Source: Brienomyrus brachyistius
Lineage: Eukaryota > Chordata > Actinopteri > Osteoglossiformes > Mormyridae
Direction: 5' to 3'
Assembly: GCF_023856365.1 (NCBI RefSeq)
Contig: NC_064550.1
Span: 18,725,629-18,789,628 of the forward strand
DNA: 64,000 bases
The notes beneath the pieces are model-generated. The model did not search any database, was not told where the DNA came from, and was given only the letters and a program-made list of their open reading frames with translations. The position numbers and the translations under genes are program-made. The first letter of the stretch is position 1, and every line of letters begins with the position of its first letter. Positions 23,769-37,110 of the stretch are shown here, in pieces.

Positions 23769-24025
23769 GGTGGTTCCTGACTGGTTTAGCCTCAGAACCC
23801 ACATTTTTACTTGGTCATTAAGTCAAAACCCTTTTTTTTTTTTTAATTCAAACTAAATGTATTTTATAAGAAAATAGCGCAGTAATCATAAATGGAACAT
23901 AGTAACACCAGCACGATGCCTTCATACACTTAAGAAAAAAACATTTGGACCATACAATCCGTGACCCAATGCAAATGGTCCTTTGGCTCATTTTTGGGTC
24001 ACGACCCACCAGTTGAGAAACAGTG
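23769..24025. mobile_element. hAT-like MITE
   Basis: The left end GGTGGTTCCTGACTGGTTTA and the right end ACCCACCAGTTGAGAAACAG TG are imperfect inverted repeats of the common 'CAGTGGTTCTCAACTGG' hAT terminus. The 257-bp body is non-coding and contains a T run. Confidence 0.72.
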
Positions 24026-24579
24026 GGGAAATTCGTACTGTATCATTTGCCACTAATGTGTGCCCTGCACTGCACCCTCAAAGTCAACCAATTAGCACTT
24101 TCCAGATTATGGGCTGTGACCTCGGCTCTGCTGGAAAAAAAAACATTTTCAAACTTTTTTAAATGCATCTTTTGTTTAGTGCACATGAGCCTATAGTTAA
24201 TATCTGATTTCATTCTATTTAAACTCACCAGCGGCAAATAACTCGCCTTCTTGAAAAGGAATGAAATCATAGTGAAGTTTAGAATATTACAGCCCTTAAC
24301 ACTAAAATCCAGGTCAACAAGAGCAGCTTTGCCCTGTAATTTAACTTCTTGTAATTTTCATAATTAACACCATTACTGAACGTGTACGTTTTCGTCTCGA
24401 GGCTCGGCAATTTTCTCGCCTTCTCTCCTTTTTCTGCAGTGACTGCTTTCATTGAGTTCATTAGCGGTGCGACTGAGTAGGAAGAACGTCATGGCTTTCG
24501 GACAGACGGAATGTTCTGCCGCGTGATCCTCACAATCCCGTTTAATGTCAGATCCTGCAGACATCGAATAAAAAATGGT

Positions 24580-24628
<49 letters not shown>

Positions 24629-25656
24629 CTACTAAAATGCAGTGTATTGCAAATTATTGGACGGCACTGTACCAATGACAGAACGCAACATTTTTTGTCT
24701 TAGCTCTTCGACAGCTGCACGGTAAATTGAAATTCAGGAGCCCGGTCACTGCACATAAACAGAGATTTTGAAGAATGTTCTTTTGAAGGTTGCGTCCACG
24801 TGGAGAGCAACATATTCATGTCATTTCGATTAATATTTCTGCTTCAGTGGCAACGCACTACATGCCCTCGACACAAGGCATTGAGCGATCTCGCCCTTTC
24901 TTTCCGTGTACGTAAGGTTTGTGCATTTCGCAGACCGTGATCTGTTGAACTTGGGTCAGAGCAGTATGAGAGAGGCTACAGTACATGGGCAGATAGCCCA
25001 TTTCAGATGGCAGGGCTTGCGGCCCTGACAGACAGTGGTTTGGCTCTGTCCGCCATCATGGTGCCATAAATGTTCAGTCCGTGACCTTTTGTACAATAAC
25101 TGCTTTAAGTAGAATACGGATGAAGGTGCTGGGCCTGTGCCCAAACGTACTCTCGTACTCCAGCTGCCCATATGGATAAGATGCATTTTGACTCCTTGCT
25201 TTGGAGAAAAGCTAAGCAATTAAGAGAAGTCAATGATGGTGTCACCAGCGTGTAATGAAATCGCCGTCGATAATGGATTTAATCCCTGCCCTTTCACAAA
25301 GAATTCATTTCAGAGTTTTTCTCTTGCATGGTACCTTTTGGACCGAACCACAAGCCTTAAAACATCTGCAACCCATTTGCAATATACTTCATTACTCTTT
25401 AAGCACCATTTAAACCATCCCAGGCTTTTCCAGTGCATTTTCCAGTGCATTTCTTAAATGTTTCCTGATTGCTTCTGGTCGCATTAGGGAGCATTTTTCA
25501 TGTTTGTCTCTGTTATCACTTTTGTTTATAGCTATTATCCCATCAGACTGAAGATGGTTTTATAAGAGATGCACTGCTGTGATTGTTGTCACTCCCTCCA
25601 TTATGACAAAGTTTAGACTGATTTTGGGCTGACATGGTCACATGAACTTGACTTCC
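24026..25656. other. AT-rich unique sequence with (AT)n array
   Basis: A (TA)n microsatellite lies at 24582-24617, followed by a short (GA)n. 24260-24380 has runs of ATTAA/TAATT words. No gene is seen. Confidence 0.45.
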
Positions 25657-25895
25657 ATCAGCTGGCTGGAGTGAGATTTTCAATTCCAGACTAGTCTGCA
25701 CGAGCATTTACATGTATGTAAGAGTTTTATTACCTTGTGAACAGTCTGTCGGGTTTGCAAACTACCCCGACGCTTTTCATGTAGCTGATTTTAGGTTTAT
25801 AATGGAATGATATAGATTTGCTGTAAGAATGCCTGCATGAGCGTGAGAGTCTGAGAGGGTGAGTGTCACGCCAGATGCATGAGAGCTGGCAACCC
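25657..25895 (+). mobile_element. Dispersed repeat family A, copy 1
   Basis: Shares long stretches with 41384-41642 in the same orientation: CAGCTGGCTGGAG, TTTATTACCTTGTGAACAGT, TAGGTTTATAATGGAAT and GAGTGTCACGCCAGATGCAT. It ends GGCAACCCT, which in the other copy is inverted relative to the start AGGGTTGC. This suggests a short DNA transposon. Confidence 0.8.
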
Positions 25896-27187
25896 TACAT
25901 GAACTTCAGGAGCCGCTAAAGCCTCCATAAGGATACTTGAAGTCTCAGGATGTATTTTGGGATGAGCGTCCGCACTGAAGTGATTTGGTGGTGTTGTGTT
26001 GTCTGTCTTTGTAAAAATGCCCTGGAGAGACTGACCAATCACCTCTGCGGCAGCTAGCTAGCCAATTAGCCGGCAGTGTTATACTATCATTTATCTGATG
26101 ATATGTTTGCAAATATGCCATATTCCTAACATATTTACGAGCAGCACCGTCAGTGACAGCCGTCGACTTCAGGCGTACCGAGTTCTGATGTACGTTTCGC
26201 AATGCAGATCTATGTCAATAACCCCCCACTCGCCAGACTTGGCAGTGGAGGCAGACAGACGGATGGGTTCGCTAACTAGCCCGGCTCTGGGCCGAACCAT
26301 CAGCCCCTTCGGCTGTCTGCCACACGGACGTGGCGGTGGAAGGACTGAGCCGGGCAGTCGGCCAGCTAGGAGTGCCAGTATAGATGTCCCTATTCTCCTC
26401 TAGGCTGTGCGGAGCTGACAGGTGGTGGCATGACTGTACTACTCCTACGCCCCAAAAACCAATCCTTTCATCCAAAGAAAAAATGCAGTTATACTATAAT
26501 ATATATTGCATTTTCTCTCAATATTTTCTCTGCTTATAGCTGGCTGTTTTTTTTAATGGTCCAATCAGGTTTAGCTTGATTAAACTAAAGACATGCCACT
26601 GAGTTATAATGTTTGCCATTGGCTGCTTTTAATAAAGGACACTGAAAAGGAGCAGTCGACCATCTGGCGTGGTCCCCTCCTAGGTGAAGATCTTTGGGGA
26701 CAACCTTGGGAAATCTGTATATTCTCTCGTCTGGCCTTATGATGGGTACAAACATTATACTGGTGACCGCGGGTTTCGGAGAGCAGCTAAGGGAGGCTTG
26801 TGGGGTGGCGTGGGCATCCAGGAGCTGCTGGACATGACCCTCAGTTTTCCAGGACAGATAGGATGCCCGTCCTGCACTCTGCCAGCCTTCCTGCTTCTTT
26901 TTCCGCCTCGTCTGTGGTGTCCTGGAGACGGCAGGGGCAGCGAGCCATTGGCAGCCTGTAGTCTTCTGGAAAGTGTTAATGAGCATTTAGCCACAATTGT
27001 AGGGTGAACGGGCACCGGGGAAGGGGAGCCAGTGAATCCAAAGAGGGAGGGAGGGGGCATCACCATTGTGTCTGCTGTGCACAATTATTGCCCAACCAGA
27101 CCCATCTCATTAAATCTGATAGCAGTCTGTGCCAGTCCTGTTTATTTCACTTTCGAAGGTGCTAATACATCACATATTTTTAGTATG

Positions 27188-27218
<31 letters not shown>

Positions 27219-28750
27219 TTTGTATTTTTGGAAAAAAAAGTATTTTAAAGTGGGTTGTGGGTGAGAGTGAAGTGGGGAGGGTCAATTATAATTTGCATGT
27301 CTGCCGTACATAATCATTGTTTGTTCAACATAGACCTGAAAAAGTGAGGCCTTTGTAGCCCACGAGCCACTTATGAAAGCGTGTTGAGGTGGGATTTGCA
27401 ACAAAGGGGGCGGGGGGGCAGGGGGGGGGTGCGTGGTTAGATGCTGGAGCAGTCGGTCTGACCCAGTTTAGCAAATGGCAGACATACCCCCATTCGCTTA
27501 GGTATTCTGGTGACAATATAGGTTCGAGCCTTTGTTTTGACTTGTTTTCCCATTCGTGTGCAGCCTATAGCGGGTTCGTCAGGTGTGCACCCAATCCCAG
27601 TCTGCACGTGAGCGACCTGCGAGTAGCTGGCCTCTGGAAATGCAGATTAGCAGGTGGAACCCTGCTGTTTTCAGAGTGAGATCATAATTCCAACAGTGTG
27701 ACAGTGATCATGCTGACCATCACACTGATAATGCTGTTTGAATTATACATGTCATAGAAGCCGACTCCGGCCAAACAGAACCCCATTGTTGCACTTTCTG
27801 TACCGAGGTCAATTGGATGTAACATTTCCCTGGGTGGCGGCTTTGGTTTGTGTGAGACAGCCTTTGTTTGATTGTAACATTACACAGAACGTCTTAAAAG
27901 CTGCACGTTCGGTTACAGGTAAAAGTGCAGCGATTGCCTCTGGATCCTCGTCCTTCTGTCGGCTCGGCTTTTTCGCCCGCTTTGTGGACAGCTGTTCCTC
28001 TCTTGTGATGCACTGTGAGCGTGTGCATTAAAAGAGTCGGCGAAGCTAATCACCAGCAGCCATGGGATGAACAGCAGATTGTTTCCCAAATGCAGCGAAC
28101 CACAGGTCAACAACTCAACCAAGAGTTCCTGCTTGGCGTACTTAGAACATCCATGACACCTGGGTTCTATGTTGTTTTTTGCACATTGATGTTATTTTTT
28201 AACTATTTCCGCACCATATTGGGTTGTATTCATTGTTGTATAGTAACTTATATAATGGCCAGTCTTGAACTTTGTTTTGTTATATTTGCCTGTACTAGAT
28301 ATTCTAAGTCATATTTGTGTACGTGGTTGTATTATGTCTATGTACTGTTATTACACAACATGCTGTTATTATCCCAAGATCTTGTCCTGCACCAAAGCAA
28401 AACCAGTTCCTGGATGTTTGAATGTTCTAAATTCAAAATGATACACGCACTAAGCATGTATGTTTTCGGTTTTCCTAACACAAAGGAGCACAGGTCTTCG
28501 TGCCCCTGTCTGGCAGAAATCAAGCACTGCCGTCTCACTAAACCTGACAGAACCGTTGTTATGGAAGATGCACAAGCTGGTTGCTCTTCCTCACATGCTT
28601 TGACAGTTGATACCCTTTGTGTACCGTCTGTTTCTATCACTCCACCAGAGATGAGGCCTTTTTCTCCCTTCCCTGCCCCCCACTTATCCAGAAAGGGCTG
28701 TTGTGTTTGCGGGTTTTCTCTGCATATCGCTAATTAGATTACTAGTTAGA
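25896..28750. other. Unique sequence, no gene seen
   Basis: A (TA)n array lies at 27188-27214 and G-rich runs at 27408-27429. The longest open frame of the window (28015-28737, + strand, about 240 codons) lies here, but it starts at GTG, shows no domain and is treated as chance. Confidence 0.4.
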
Positions 28751-28865
28751 CAGTGTCTCCCAACCCGGTCCGCGGGGACCCTCACACGGTCCATGTTTTT
28801 GCTCCCCGACAGACAGTCTACAAGGACTGTCTGCAGATCCCTGAGGACCGGATTGGGAAGCACTG
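28751..28865. mobile_element. hAT-like MITE, 115 bp
   Basis: CAGTGTCTCCCAACCCGGTC C and GGACCGGATTGGGAAGCACT G are inverted ends matching at 18 of 21 positions. The centre has ACAGTC...GACTGT, so nearly the whole element folds back. This is a classic fish hAT MITE type. Confidence 0.85.
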
Positions 28866-29587
28866 ATTGGCTGAAGAGTCCCCATACCTGGGTTGGAACC
28901 ATTGACCTATAGGTTATCCAAAAAACCTGCGCTAGGCCCGTTACAGATAATATTCCCTATCTCTGGTCTACACGTGGTTATCTTGGCTAAATATTAGGGC
29001 TATAACTGTACATGTATTTGTTATCATCATTTTCAGAACATCATTTTTGGTTTGGACCGCACAGTGATGAAATGAACACATTTATTGACACAGTTAGAGC
29101 CTAAATTCCCAAGTAGATGTTTCACATGGATATCATTATGCTAATTGTGGCTGTGAGTTGGTCATAGCTAATGTTGGTTACAGTTAGTCATAATCAACAG
29201 TTTGGGAACATTTCAGTTACCCAGTACAGTATCCCAGCACTGGAGGGAGAGTAGTTAACTAAGACCAAGATTATCTGTTATACCAAACTTGGTTATTTTT
29301 CTGAAAACACAAGCAATCGTGCTTGAGAAAAAAAAACATCCAAATCCATGTAGAACCAGAGCCAGCTGCGAGTTGGCACTTGAGAAGGAGGCCCAACTGT
29401 ATGAAGAAATGTGTTTTTGGAACATTGGAGCAAATCAATTGCAGTAGATCCCAAAAATGAAATTATGAACGGTGAAAATGAGCATAATAGGGAACGTTTA
29501 CATTAATCAGTCCAAAATCATACTGAGGTTAATTGGTGTTGCCAAATTGCCCATAGGTGTGCATGTGTGAGTGAATCGTGTGTGAGT
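28866..29587. other. Unique sequence, no gene seen
   Basis: No recognised feature. Confidence 0.4.
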
Positions 29588-29916
29588 GTGCCCTGCGATG
29601 GGTTGGCACCCCATCCTGGGTCGTTCCCTGCCTTGTGCCCTGCGATGGGTTGGCACCCCATCCTGGGTTGTTCCCTGCCTTGTGCCCTGTGATGGGTTGG
29701 CACCCCATCCTGGGTTGTTCCCTGCCTTGTGCCCTGTGATGGGTTGGCACCCCATCCTGGGTTGTTCCCTGCCTTGTACCCTGCTATGGGTTGGCGCCCC
29801 ATCCTGGGTTGTTCCCTGCCTTGTGCCCTGTGATGGGTTGGCACCCCATCCTGGGTTGTTCCCTGCCTTGTGCCCTGTGATGGGTTGGCACCCCATCCTG
29901 GGTTGTTCCCCGCTTT
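29588..29916 (+). repeat. 47-bp minisatellite, seven copies, from an L2 tail
   Basis: Units start at 29588, 29635, 29682, 29729, 29776, 29823 and 29870 with exact 47-bp spacing. The unit carries GTGCCCTGYGATGGGTTGGC and CATCCTGGGTTGTTCCCTGC, the conserved part of the fish L2 3' end. It was therefore amplified inside one L2 copy. Confidence 0.96.
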
Positions 29917-29985
29917 GCACCCATGGCCTCAGGCATAGGATCCCCCACAACCCTGAATAAGACAAGTGGTTACAGAAAATAGAGG
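29917..29985 (+). mobile_element. L2-type LINE 3' terminus
   Basis: CAACCCTGAATAAGACAAGT followed by GGTTACAGAAAATAGAGGGA is the L2 end that continues from the minisatellite; the whole insertion spans about 29588-29985. Confidence 0.8.
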
Positions 29986-32900
29986 GATATTTATTTATAA
30001 AGGTCACTTAGGTTTTGTTATTCAGACACGTTGACAGTCGCATCGCGTTTGGATGGCAAATATCCATAATTGGGTTTGTGTTTGCAGTTTTAATAAGAAT
30101 ATCAGAAGAAATTCTTTATTGCTTAAAACTTTCCTAAATTGTTTTCCACTGTATCGAAACTGCACCAAACCCTGAATCCAAGGCCGAGGTTTTGTCCGGA
30201 ACTTTGACTTTTCTGTATAGTTACACCCCTGCTAAATATACACTGATCATATTGATGTCATGTGATCACACAGCCCAGGCTAATGTAACTTGTGTGTCCA
30301 CCCTACAGTTTGGCCCTATTTAGTTCTGGAAGTCCAGAAAGGTCACATTGTGGACTGTCTGCAGTTGGTGGGTTACTTGTTTGTTTGTATTTATGGTATA
30401 GTTGTATAACAATGACTAAGCAGTAACAGGCTTCCATCGCTTGGTGTGTGTCAGCCTCAGTTATGGCCTCCTCAGAGGCGGCCCGGGTAAGACGCACAGA
30501 GTTAGATATCAGGAAGGTTGTCATGAAAGGCTTGGGACTAGGACAAAATATTTAAGGAACTACAAACGTTGAGTAATTTTACCTTGGGCCACTCGACCTT
30601 GATTACTTGCCAGTTTCGTTTCTGTGCACCTCAGGTAAAAATGACAGTTCATTCACTCTTTTGCTGTAACCTAAAACCACATGACTACTAGAGCTAGTGA
30701 GTCTCTCCATCTTCGCCCCAAAAAGGACCAGATTCCCTCTTCTCACTCTGCCAGTCTGGATATCAGCCATCATTAGTGATCGGTGGCGTCAGGGTCTTAA
30801 GGTGGATTTCTTTGTTAAGGTGTCTGTAGGTATGTTTTTGCGAACATCTCAATGAGCACCTCTGGATGAGCGAAGCTAATGCCGTTTCTCCAGAACCAAT
30901 AATATCTGTCTCTTTTTTTTTTTTTTTTAACAATCCCACAGCATATGTTCAGTTTTTCATGCTAGCTTGGTTTCTGACTAGCTTTCACATCTTTGCTCAG
31001 TGACTAGCGCTTCAGAAAGCTCCGGAACAGCAGGGACGTGCCAATGGAAATGTTCTGTCTTCCACGGGAGTGCCCGGGCCTTAATGTGGAACGATGATTT
31101 CGGTGGTGACGCCTCTCTCCGGGCCCAGCCGAGCTCACCAAGCCCACTTCCTCCCACTCATCCCTGAGGAATCCACTCCCACCCAACCTGTCTGCTGTGC
31201 TGTCCATGAGAAGCAGTCACTTGCCCATGCGTCCAGGATGTGAATCAGAGTCGGGAAACAAAGAGCGGCCGAATCCACAGCCCGCTGTAATCGCGAACCC
31301 CGTTGACCGGAAACTGTGCGGTGCATTAGCGCGATTGCACACCGAGTTGTCAGCCAACACCTGCCGCGAGTGCTTTTGGCTGCGATGCATCTTGGTGACC
31401 TTGCAGGCCTCCTGCGACGGCACTGGGCAGTTGCCAGGCAAGACGCTTCGCATTTGGAAGACATTTTGCGAACCCTTGCTTTCGCTCCACGCTCGCTCTC
31501 CGGTGATTTTTAAGTGCTGTCGTGTTACAGATCACTGACGGTTAGCACTGCGGACGTGAACTTGATTTTCTGTTTGTTTACATAAGCTTCTCACAGTTTA
31601 ATATTGAAAGTCATAATGTATAGTCACTAACTAGAATGAATTTAGTTAATTTAGCAGAAGCCTTTGATCCAAGTTGCACGTGTTTGTTAATAGCTGTTAT
31701 TGATCCTGAGCATGTCTAAAACTGTCGATGAAACCAGAGGTTTAATTTAGCCTTTTTCAGTCTTTGCATATAAAAGTTTTTTTTGCTAGTGAATCCCATA
31801 AGCAAAAAAAAAAAAACAAACCTTTAAAAATTAAAATAATTTCTCAATCTAGTGATTGTCATCCCCTGTATTCTGTTTGGTAGAAACATTTTGGATCAGA
31901 ATATTATGACTAACCCATTTTTCCACCTGTGCTCTTTTGTATTAGGAAAATTTTCTTTTGGCACAAAGTTAGGGCCAATCAAGGGCCAGAACGATAAATC
32001 CAGGTTATTGACCCTCCCGAATATCAGTGAACATCTGCATTGTGAGATTAGTCAGGACAGAAAGTTCGTTTCCATTGTGCTGAATTCATCTTTGGATTTC
32101 GCAGCTGCCTAGGTGGGACTGCACTACAGTATAACTGTATTCTGTAAGTTCTGATTAATTTGCACTGTTTAGCTTAAAAGTGCAATCTTACGCTTTGTAA
32201 GTGGTAGATATCCCAAACTGTAGTTATTAACAAAATGAATGGTCTTTAGTGAAATCTTCATCAGCTTGTTCTGCATACTGTAGGCAGCTATTATTGTCAT
32301 ATATTAAATATTTTATTTACATCTAAACCTCGCTTCAGCAACTTAAATCTCGACAGTGATTTGCAGTTTAATGAGCACCTACGCATTTCCATCTTCTGTT
32401 TGGTCTCTCATTTGTCCTTTGATTAACTGGTCTGATTGTTTTTGGTGTTTATATAGGTGATAATTTCGCAGCAAGGATTTTTTTTTACAGCACAGGTGAT
32501 ATGCAGCATCTCAGTCAGAACAGGAAGCGGGATTTAGGCATTTCTAGAAGTATTTCATATAATGATAATGCTGAGTCAGTCAATGAATAGAGGAAGGTAT
32601 GTTCTAGAGAACAATGCGGTCGACTACTGTGATGAAAATACTGGCTTGTTGCTCTGTCTGTGGTGAGGCCTTCAGATGCAGTGTAAGTCGGTCAATTAGC
32701 CTGTGAGGAGTATCTTCATTCGTGCTCCAGCCTTTGCATAATAAGGCCCCGTTACTGAGAAGATCTTAATGAAAAACGTAGACACCCATGCACATGCTGT
32801 GGACCAGTGGCTCAGACAACCTGACACCATGGACCAGGAAAATTGTGATCGGATGACGATATTTTCCGCCCGTACTCTTAAGCTGTTCAGACACACGGCC

Positions 32901-33803
32901 GGTGAACATTGACTAGGTCCTGCTCCTGGTCTCTCGCGACTTCCACTGGAAAACACGGCACCATAAGCACTCGAGCTTAACATTGAAAGGAAGTTACAAA
33001 AGATGGTAGCTTGGCTTGCTTGCTTGGCCGGTTCGGTTGCGGTCTCTGAATCAGGTGCATTCGTAATTTACTAATTGAAAAGCGGCTTTGATTGCTGTGC
33101 GGCTCTTGCCGGAGGTGGCGGCACACACTGGTTTATTTAAAGTTGCCGGGCGCACATTGGGTTAACCGCGCCTCGGCCGCTGCAGAAACCATACTTTTTT
33201 TGTTCTTTTTGTCACAAAAGCACAAGTGTCTAGTTTCTATTTATCTACATCCAATTGGGCCTCCTTCTCAAGCAGGACGTCTCAGGCCCAGCTCTGTGAG
33301 AACAGAGGATAAAAAGAAACCCTCTTTTCTTTTCTTTTCTCTCCTCTTTTCTTTTCAAACACTGGCACTAACCTTGGGAAAGATTCCACCTCAAAAAAAA
33401 AAGATGAAAAAAAGACAGGAGAATGAACGGGAGTTATGATAGAAGTCTGAGTGCAGGTCACACAAAGACACGCTTGGCACAGCCCATTGCCCCAGCCTGT
33501 TTTAATTGGCTGGGCCTAAGAGCCTTCTGTTACCCTGCCACCCCCCCCCCCCCACACACATGCTGACTAGCTCTTCCTCAACCTACAGCCACCTGTAGTT
33601 TACTCCGCTTCCATGCATTGAGTAGCTAAAGACCTAGCGAGAGATTTAGCTGCCTCGCTGGCTAATGCGAAAGCCATGCAATGTTGCGTAATGTACAGTG
33701 GTAGGTAATAATTGTTGCCTTTAAAACCTGCTGCAGTTTGTCAGGTATCTCTGCTGTTTGCTTCTTTGGGTGAGTCGAATGCAATAGGGCCCCCTAGCCT
33801 CCC
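29986..33803. other. Unique sequence, no gene seen
   Basis: 31040-31520 is CpG-containing. 33320-33356 is a pyrimidine tract, with C and A runs nearby. No exon, RNA gene or element is recognised. Confidence 0.4.
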
Positions 33804-34055
33804 GGTCTGAGGACCGGTACAAGTCCTTGGCCAATATTCCACTGGGCCAGGACCGCTGGTGGTTTCGGGGAGGGGTTGGTTGATTTCCAAAAATAAACTA
33901 TATTTTTTCAGCTTTTTACGAACATCTGGTTGCAAAATCTATTCGCATCTGAAAAAAAATGGAAACGGTCAAACTTATTACATGCAATGGCCCCCCTGGC
34001 CATTTCACTGGTCTGTGAATTTCTGGTACGACGTAAATCGGTCCGCAGACACCAA
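33804..34055. mobile_element. Possible diverged hAT-like MITE
   Basis: GGTCTGAGGACCGGTACAAG at the left and AAATCGGTCCGCAGACACC at the right are weak inverted repeats. CACTGGTCTGTGAATTTCTG also recalls the common 'ACCGGTCCGTG' hAT MITE. The body is diverged. Confidence 0.35.
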
Positions 34056-37000
34056 AACACTGCAAACTCCTCATATGCAGGATTTTCTTAAGTTAATTGC
34101 AGATTAAATTAGATTCAGCCTCATTTTCTTTGTGTAAAGTACAAGTACTCAGCAAAATGCAAAATGTACTCTGGAAGTGCTTTAAAGAACTGTACGATGT
34201 AAATATGTAGTTAGTGTGTGTGTATATAGTTAGTTAGTTCAGTTAGTTAGAAATTGTATATCAACACAGTGGTATATGTGGCATACATGGTGTGGTATAA
34301 ATAATGGGTATAAGCAGCATATGTTTGAAATCTTGGGTGAAAATTAGTAAGCATCACCTGTCCGTTCATTAAAAATGTATCATGTTGCCTCCATGGGCAG
34401 CGGCAGGGTGATGTCATCGGCCCCCAATTGTGAGGCGGTCTGTGCTGAGCCGCGCTGGTGAGAACGACACGATAAAGGAGGCTAGTTACCATAACGATAA
34501 TTATTTGACGTGCGTGTGTGTGCCGCTCTCAGCGCAGCACAAAGGTCCCCTTACCTCATCACACTGGCATGCCTGGAGTAAGCGAGCGGGATTTACAGTG
34601 GGGGTCCGCGCAGTCCTTGACCTTGTGGGGGGAGCGGGAGCATGAGTGTTAGCCTCTGTTCCAGCACAAAGCCACCCCAGCAGGGGTCTGGGAGTGCAAG
34701 AGAGTCGGAGAGGTGAGGGTGGGGTCTGTGTGGCCCCACGGGCTCTGGGGCCCGCTCACAGGTGGTCTCAATGGGGCCCCCGCTCTCTAAGCTCGGGTGT
34801 GAGTATGGACCCCAGAAGAAACCATTTGACGCAGCACCTACCACTTATCGGCTGCCACCCCTGCCGGGGGCCACGGGGTCGCAGGATGGCGTGATGGTGG
34901 TGTGATGGTGGCGTGTGCGGCGGTGAGGGCGGTGGGCGTAGCCCCCAGGTGAGCCGTCGCCTTGCGATTTACATCATCGTCCCTTAAATGACACTTCTTT
35001 ATTGCCATGGATACGCAGGGGTGTAGCCGTGTCTCAGGCAGGACCTTTCGCCCCGCTGTTGCAACACCCCCGAAGGTCGCCCTTTCCCTTGAAACTCCCT
35101 ACGATTTCGATGAAGGACAGGATTCTGCGTTTGATCTCAGTGTTCTGGCTGCACGGGAGGCTGTGGGCGGCTGGATCTTGCAGGGGTGTCGCTGTTAGTT
35201 AGGGACACAGCTGATGAGGTGAGAACATGAGGAAAGCTTCAGCGCCTCTCCCAGGTGCCATCTCGCTCAGCTCAGGTCCATCCGCCACCTTGCAGCCCTC
35301 TTCAGAGTGGCGATAAAAATTATGCCCTTTCAGGAGATCTCTGCATGGTATTTGGAGTCCGATAAACCATGGTGGTTTTTTTCCCCTCCACTCAATCCTC
35401 AACAGACCCCGTTTGCTCTGATTGTAGGACTCCTCTTAACCTCAGCTCTCTCGACGAAATGGAAAACACATGTTCTAAGGAAAGATGAGCTAGCATTTTT
35501 ATAGCTCACATGCATGGCCTGCTGCAATTAGTATTTATATGGATGTACAGAAAAATCCGGGCCGTGCTCCTGTGCTTCTTTCAGCCACATTGCTGCACGC
35601 AAAAAAATAACCCCAGTAATATATGTATTGACCACTGGTCAGAGGTTGTAATATCAGCAGTTTCTTTAAAAGACAAGTATTCTGATAAATATTACTGGTT
35701 AAATTACCGATCTTTAAAACTGTTGCAGTAGTTTCTTGATATTGTAATTTTAGGTCTGGAAGGCTTCTGCACGAATGCCTAGAATTGCAACCACAACTCA
35801 GCTGTTCAGCTCTTGAGAAGAGTGCAAGTTATTTAGTATGACTCAGGATGAGCTGGTTTTTTTCCACCGGCAATATTGGGCAGATTTCACCTCACACATC
35901 CTGAACGTGCGTCACTTCTGTGGCAGCCGGGTGTTGCCCGGTCATTTCACTTTTCCCGCAGAGGAGCCTCTCGGTTATTCGATCCCTCATTCTGTACAAC
36001 CTGTTCCGGCTCTGTGTCGCGGCTTGGCGGCACGAACCTTTGAACCAAGGAGATGATTCAAGGGAGGGCGTCGCTGGCGACGCCCAGTCAGTGAGGGGAA
36101 CAGGAAGTTACGGATTTATTGGTCAGTGCTTGCAGGCAAACATTTAGCTTCTCATCAATCTCTGAATCACACAGCCCACTTTCCTCTATAGTGCACAAGC
36201 AGTACTTAAAGTTCCGATGTTATTAGCCAAAGTGCACTTCTTAATTGTTCATTGCAATGCTTTGCTGTAGGGATTTTCCCTCTGGCCTCGATCCTTAATG
36301 CTGGCAATCCTTAAAATTGATTTTGTTTGTGGTTACCTTGTTGCATGATGAACTTAAAGCCCAGTTCTAGCTCTGCTGTCTGTCTTCAGAATGTGGCTGT
36401 ATGTTTTGACAACAGCGAGGTTGTATTCGTTCTGAGAAGCTTCTGATAAACTCATCCCTGTCTTCTTGTGTGTTTCTTTTTCTTTTTTTTTTTTGCATTG
36501 GTTTGGTTTGGAACGAGACCTCACACCATGCTGGTAAGACGGAACATTCAGTCGGAATGTTCTGCCCCTGTTCTTTCTCTTCTGAACTCGAGCACAGAAG
36601 GCAATTCAGATCCTGCGAGCTTTTGTGTTTTTCCTTCCACACAAAGAAACGGGCCTGCTGTCTCTTTCTGCCCCCCCCCCCCCCCCCCGTGCTTTTTTTT
36701 TGCACAATCCCTCTATACACGGCCCCATTGCTGTCTCCAGGTAACCTCCCCACATCTGGCTGCAGTGCTGAGCCAGCAATCCCAGGCTCTTAAAATGCTT
36801 GGCCTGCTTCCCTCCCGGAGGCCAGGCCTTCTCCAGGCCCCCCCCCCCCCCCCACCCCACCCCCCCGTGCAGCATTGAGTGGTATAAAATGTCCGTGTCC
36901 TCAAACAACCTATGTGCATTCAGACATGCGCTCTGAGAAGCTCTGGCGCTCGCTGGCAGAGCACAGACTCTCCAGCGGCCTCGAGTCCTCCAAGAATGAT

Positions 37001-37059
37001 TGCTTTTAGGAAGAAACTCCATGGCAGATGCCAACCCACAGCTCTGCTCTGCTGTGGCT
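34056..37059. other. Unique sequence with C runs, no gene seen
   Basis: C runs of 18 (36671-36688) and 16 (36838-36853). 34380-35200 is GC-richer. No gene is recognised. Confidence 0.4.
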
Positions 37060-37060
37060 G

Positions 37061-37110
<50 letters not shown>
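37060..37110 (+). repeat. (GA)n microsatellite
   Basis: GA dinucleotides with one AA interruption and a GACAGA end. Confidence 0.93.

Noticed and set aside
28015..28737. Longest open frame (about 240 codons, + strand)
   Set aside because: It begins at GTG, has no recognisable domain or codon pattern and lies in AT-rich non-coding DNA. It is most likely chance, though I cannot exclude an unknown exon.
29507..30007. 166-codon minus-strand repeat protein
   Set aside because: It is a translation of the seven 47-bp minisatellite copies of an L2 tail.
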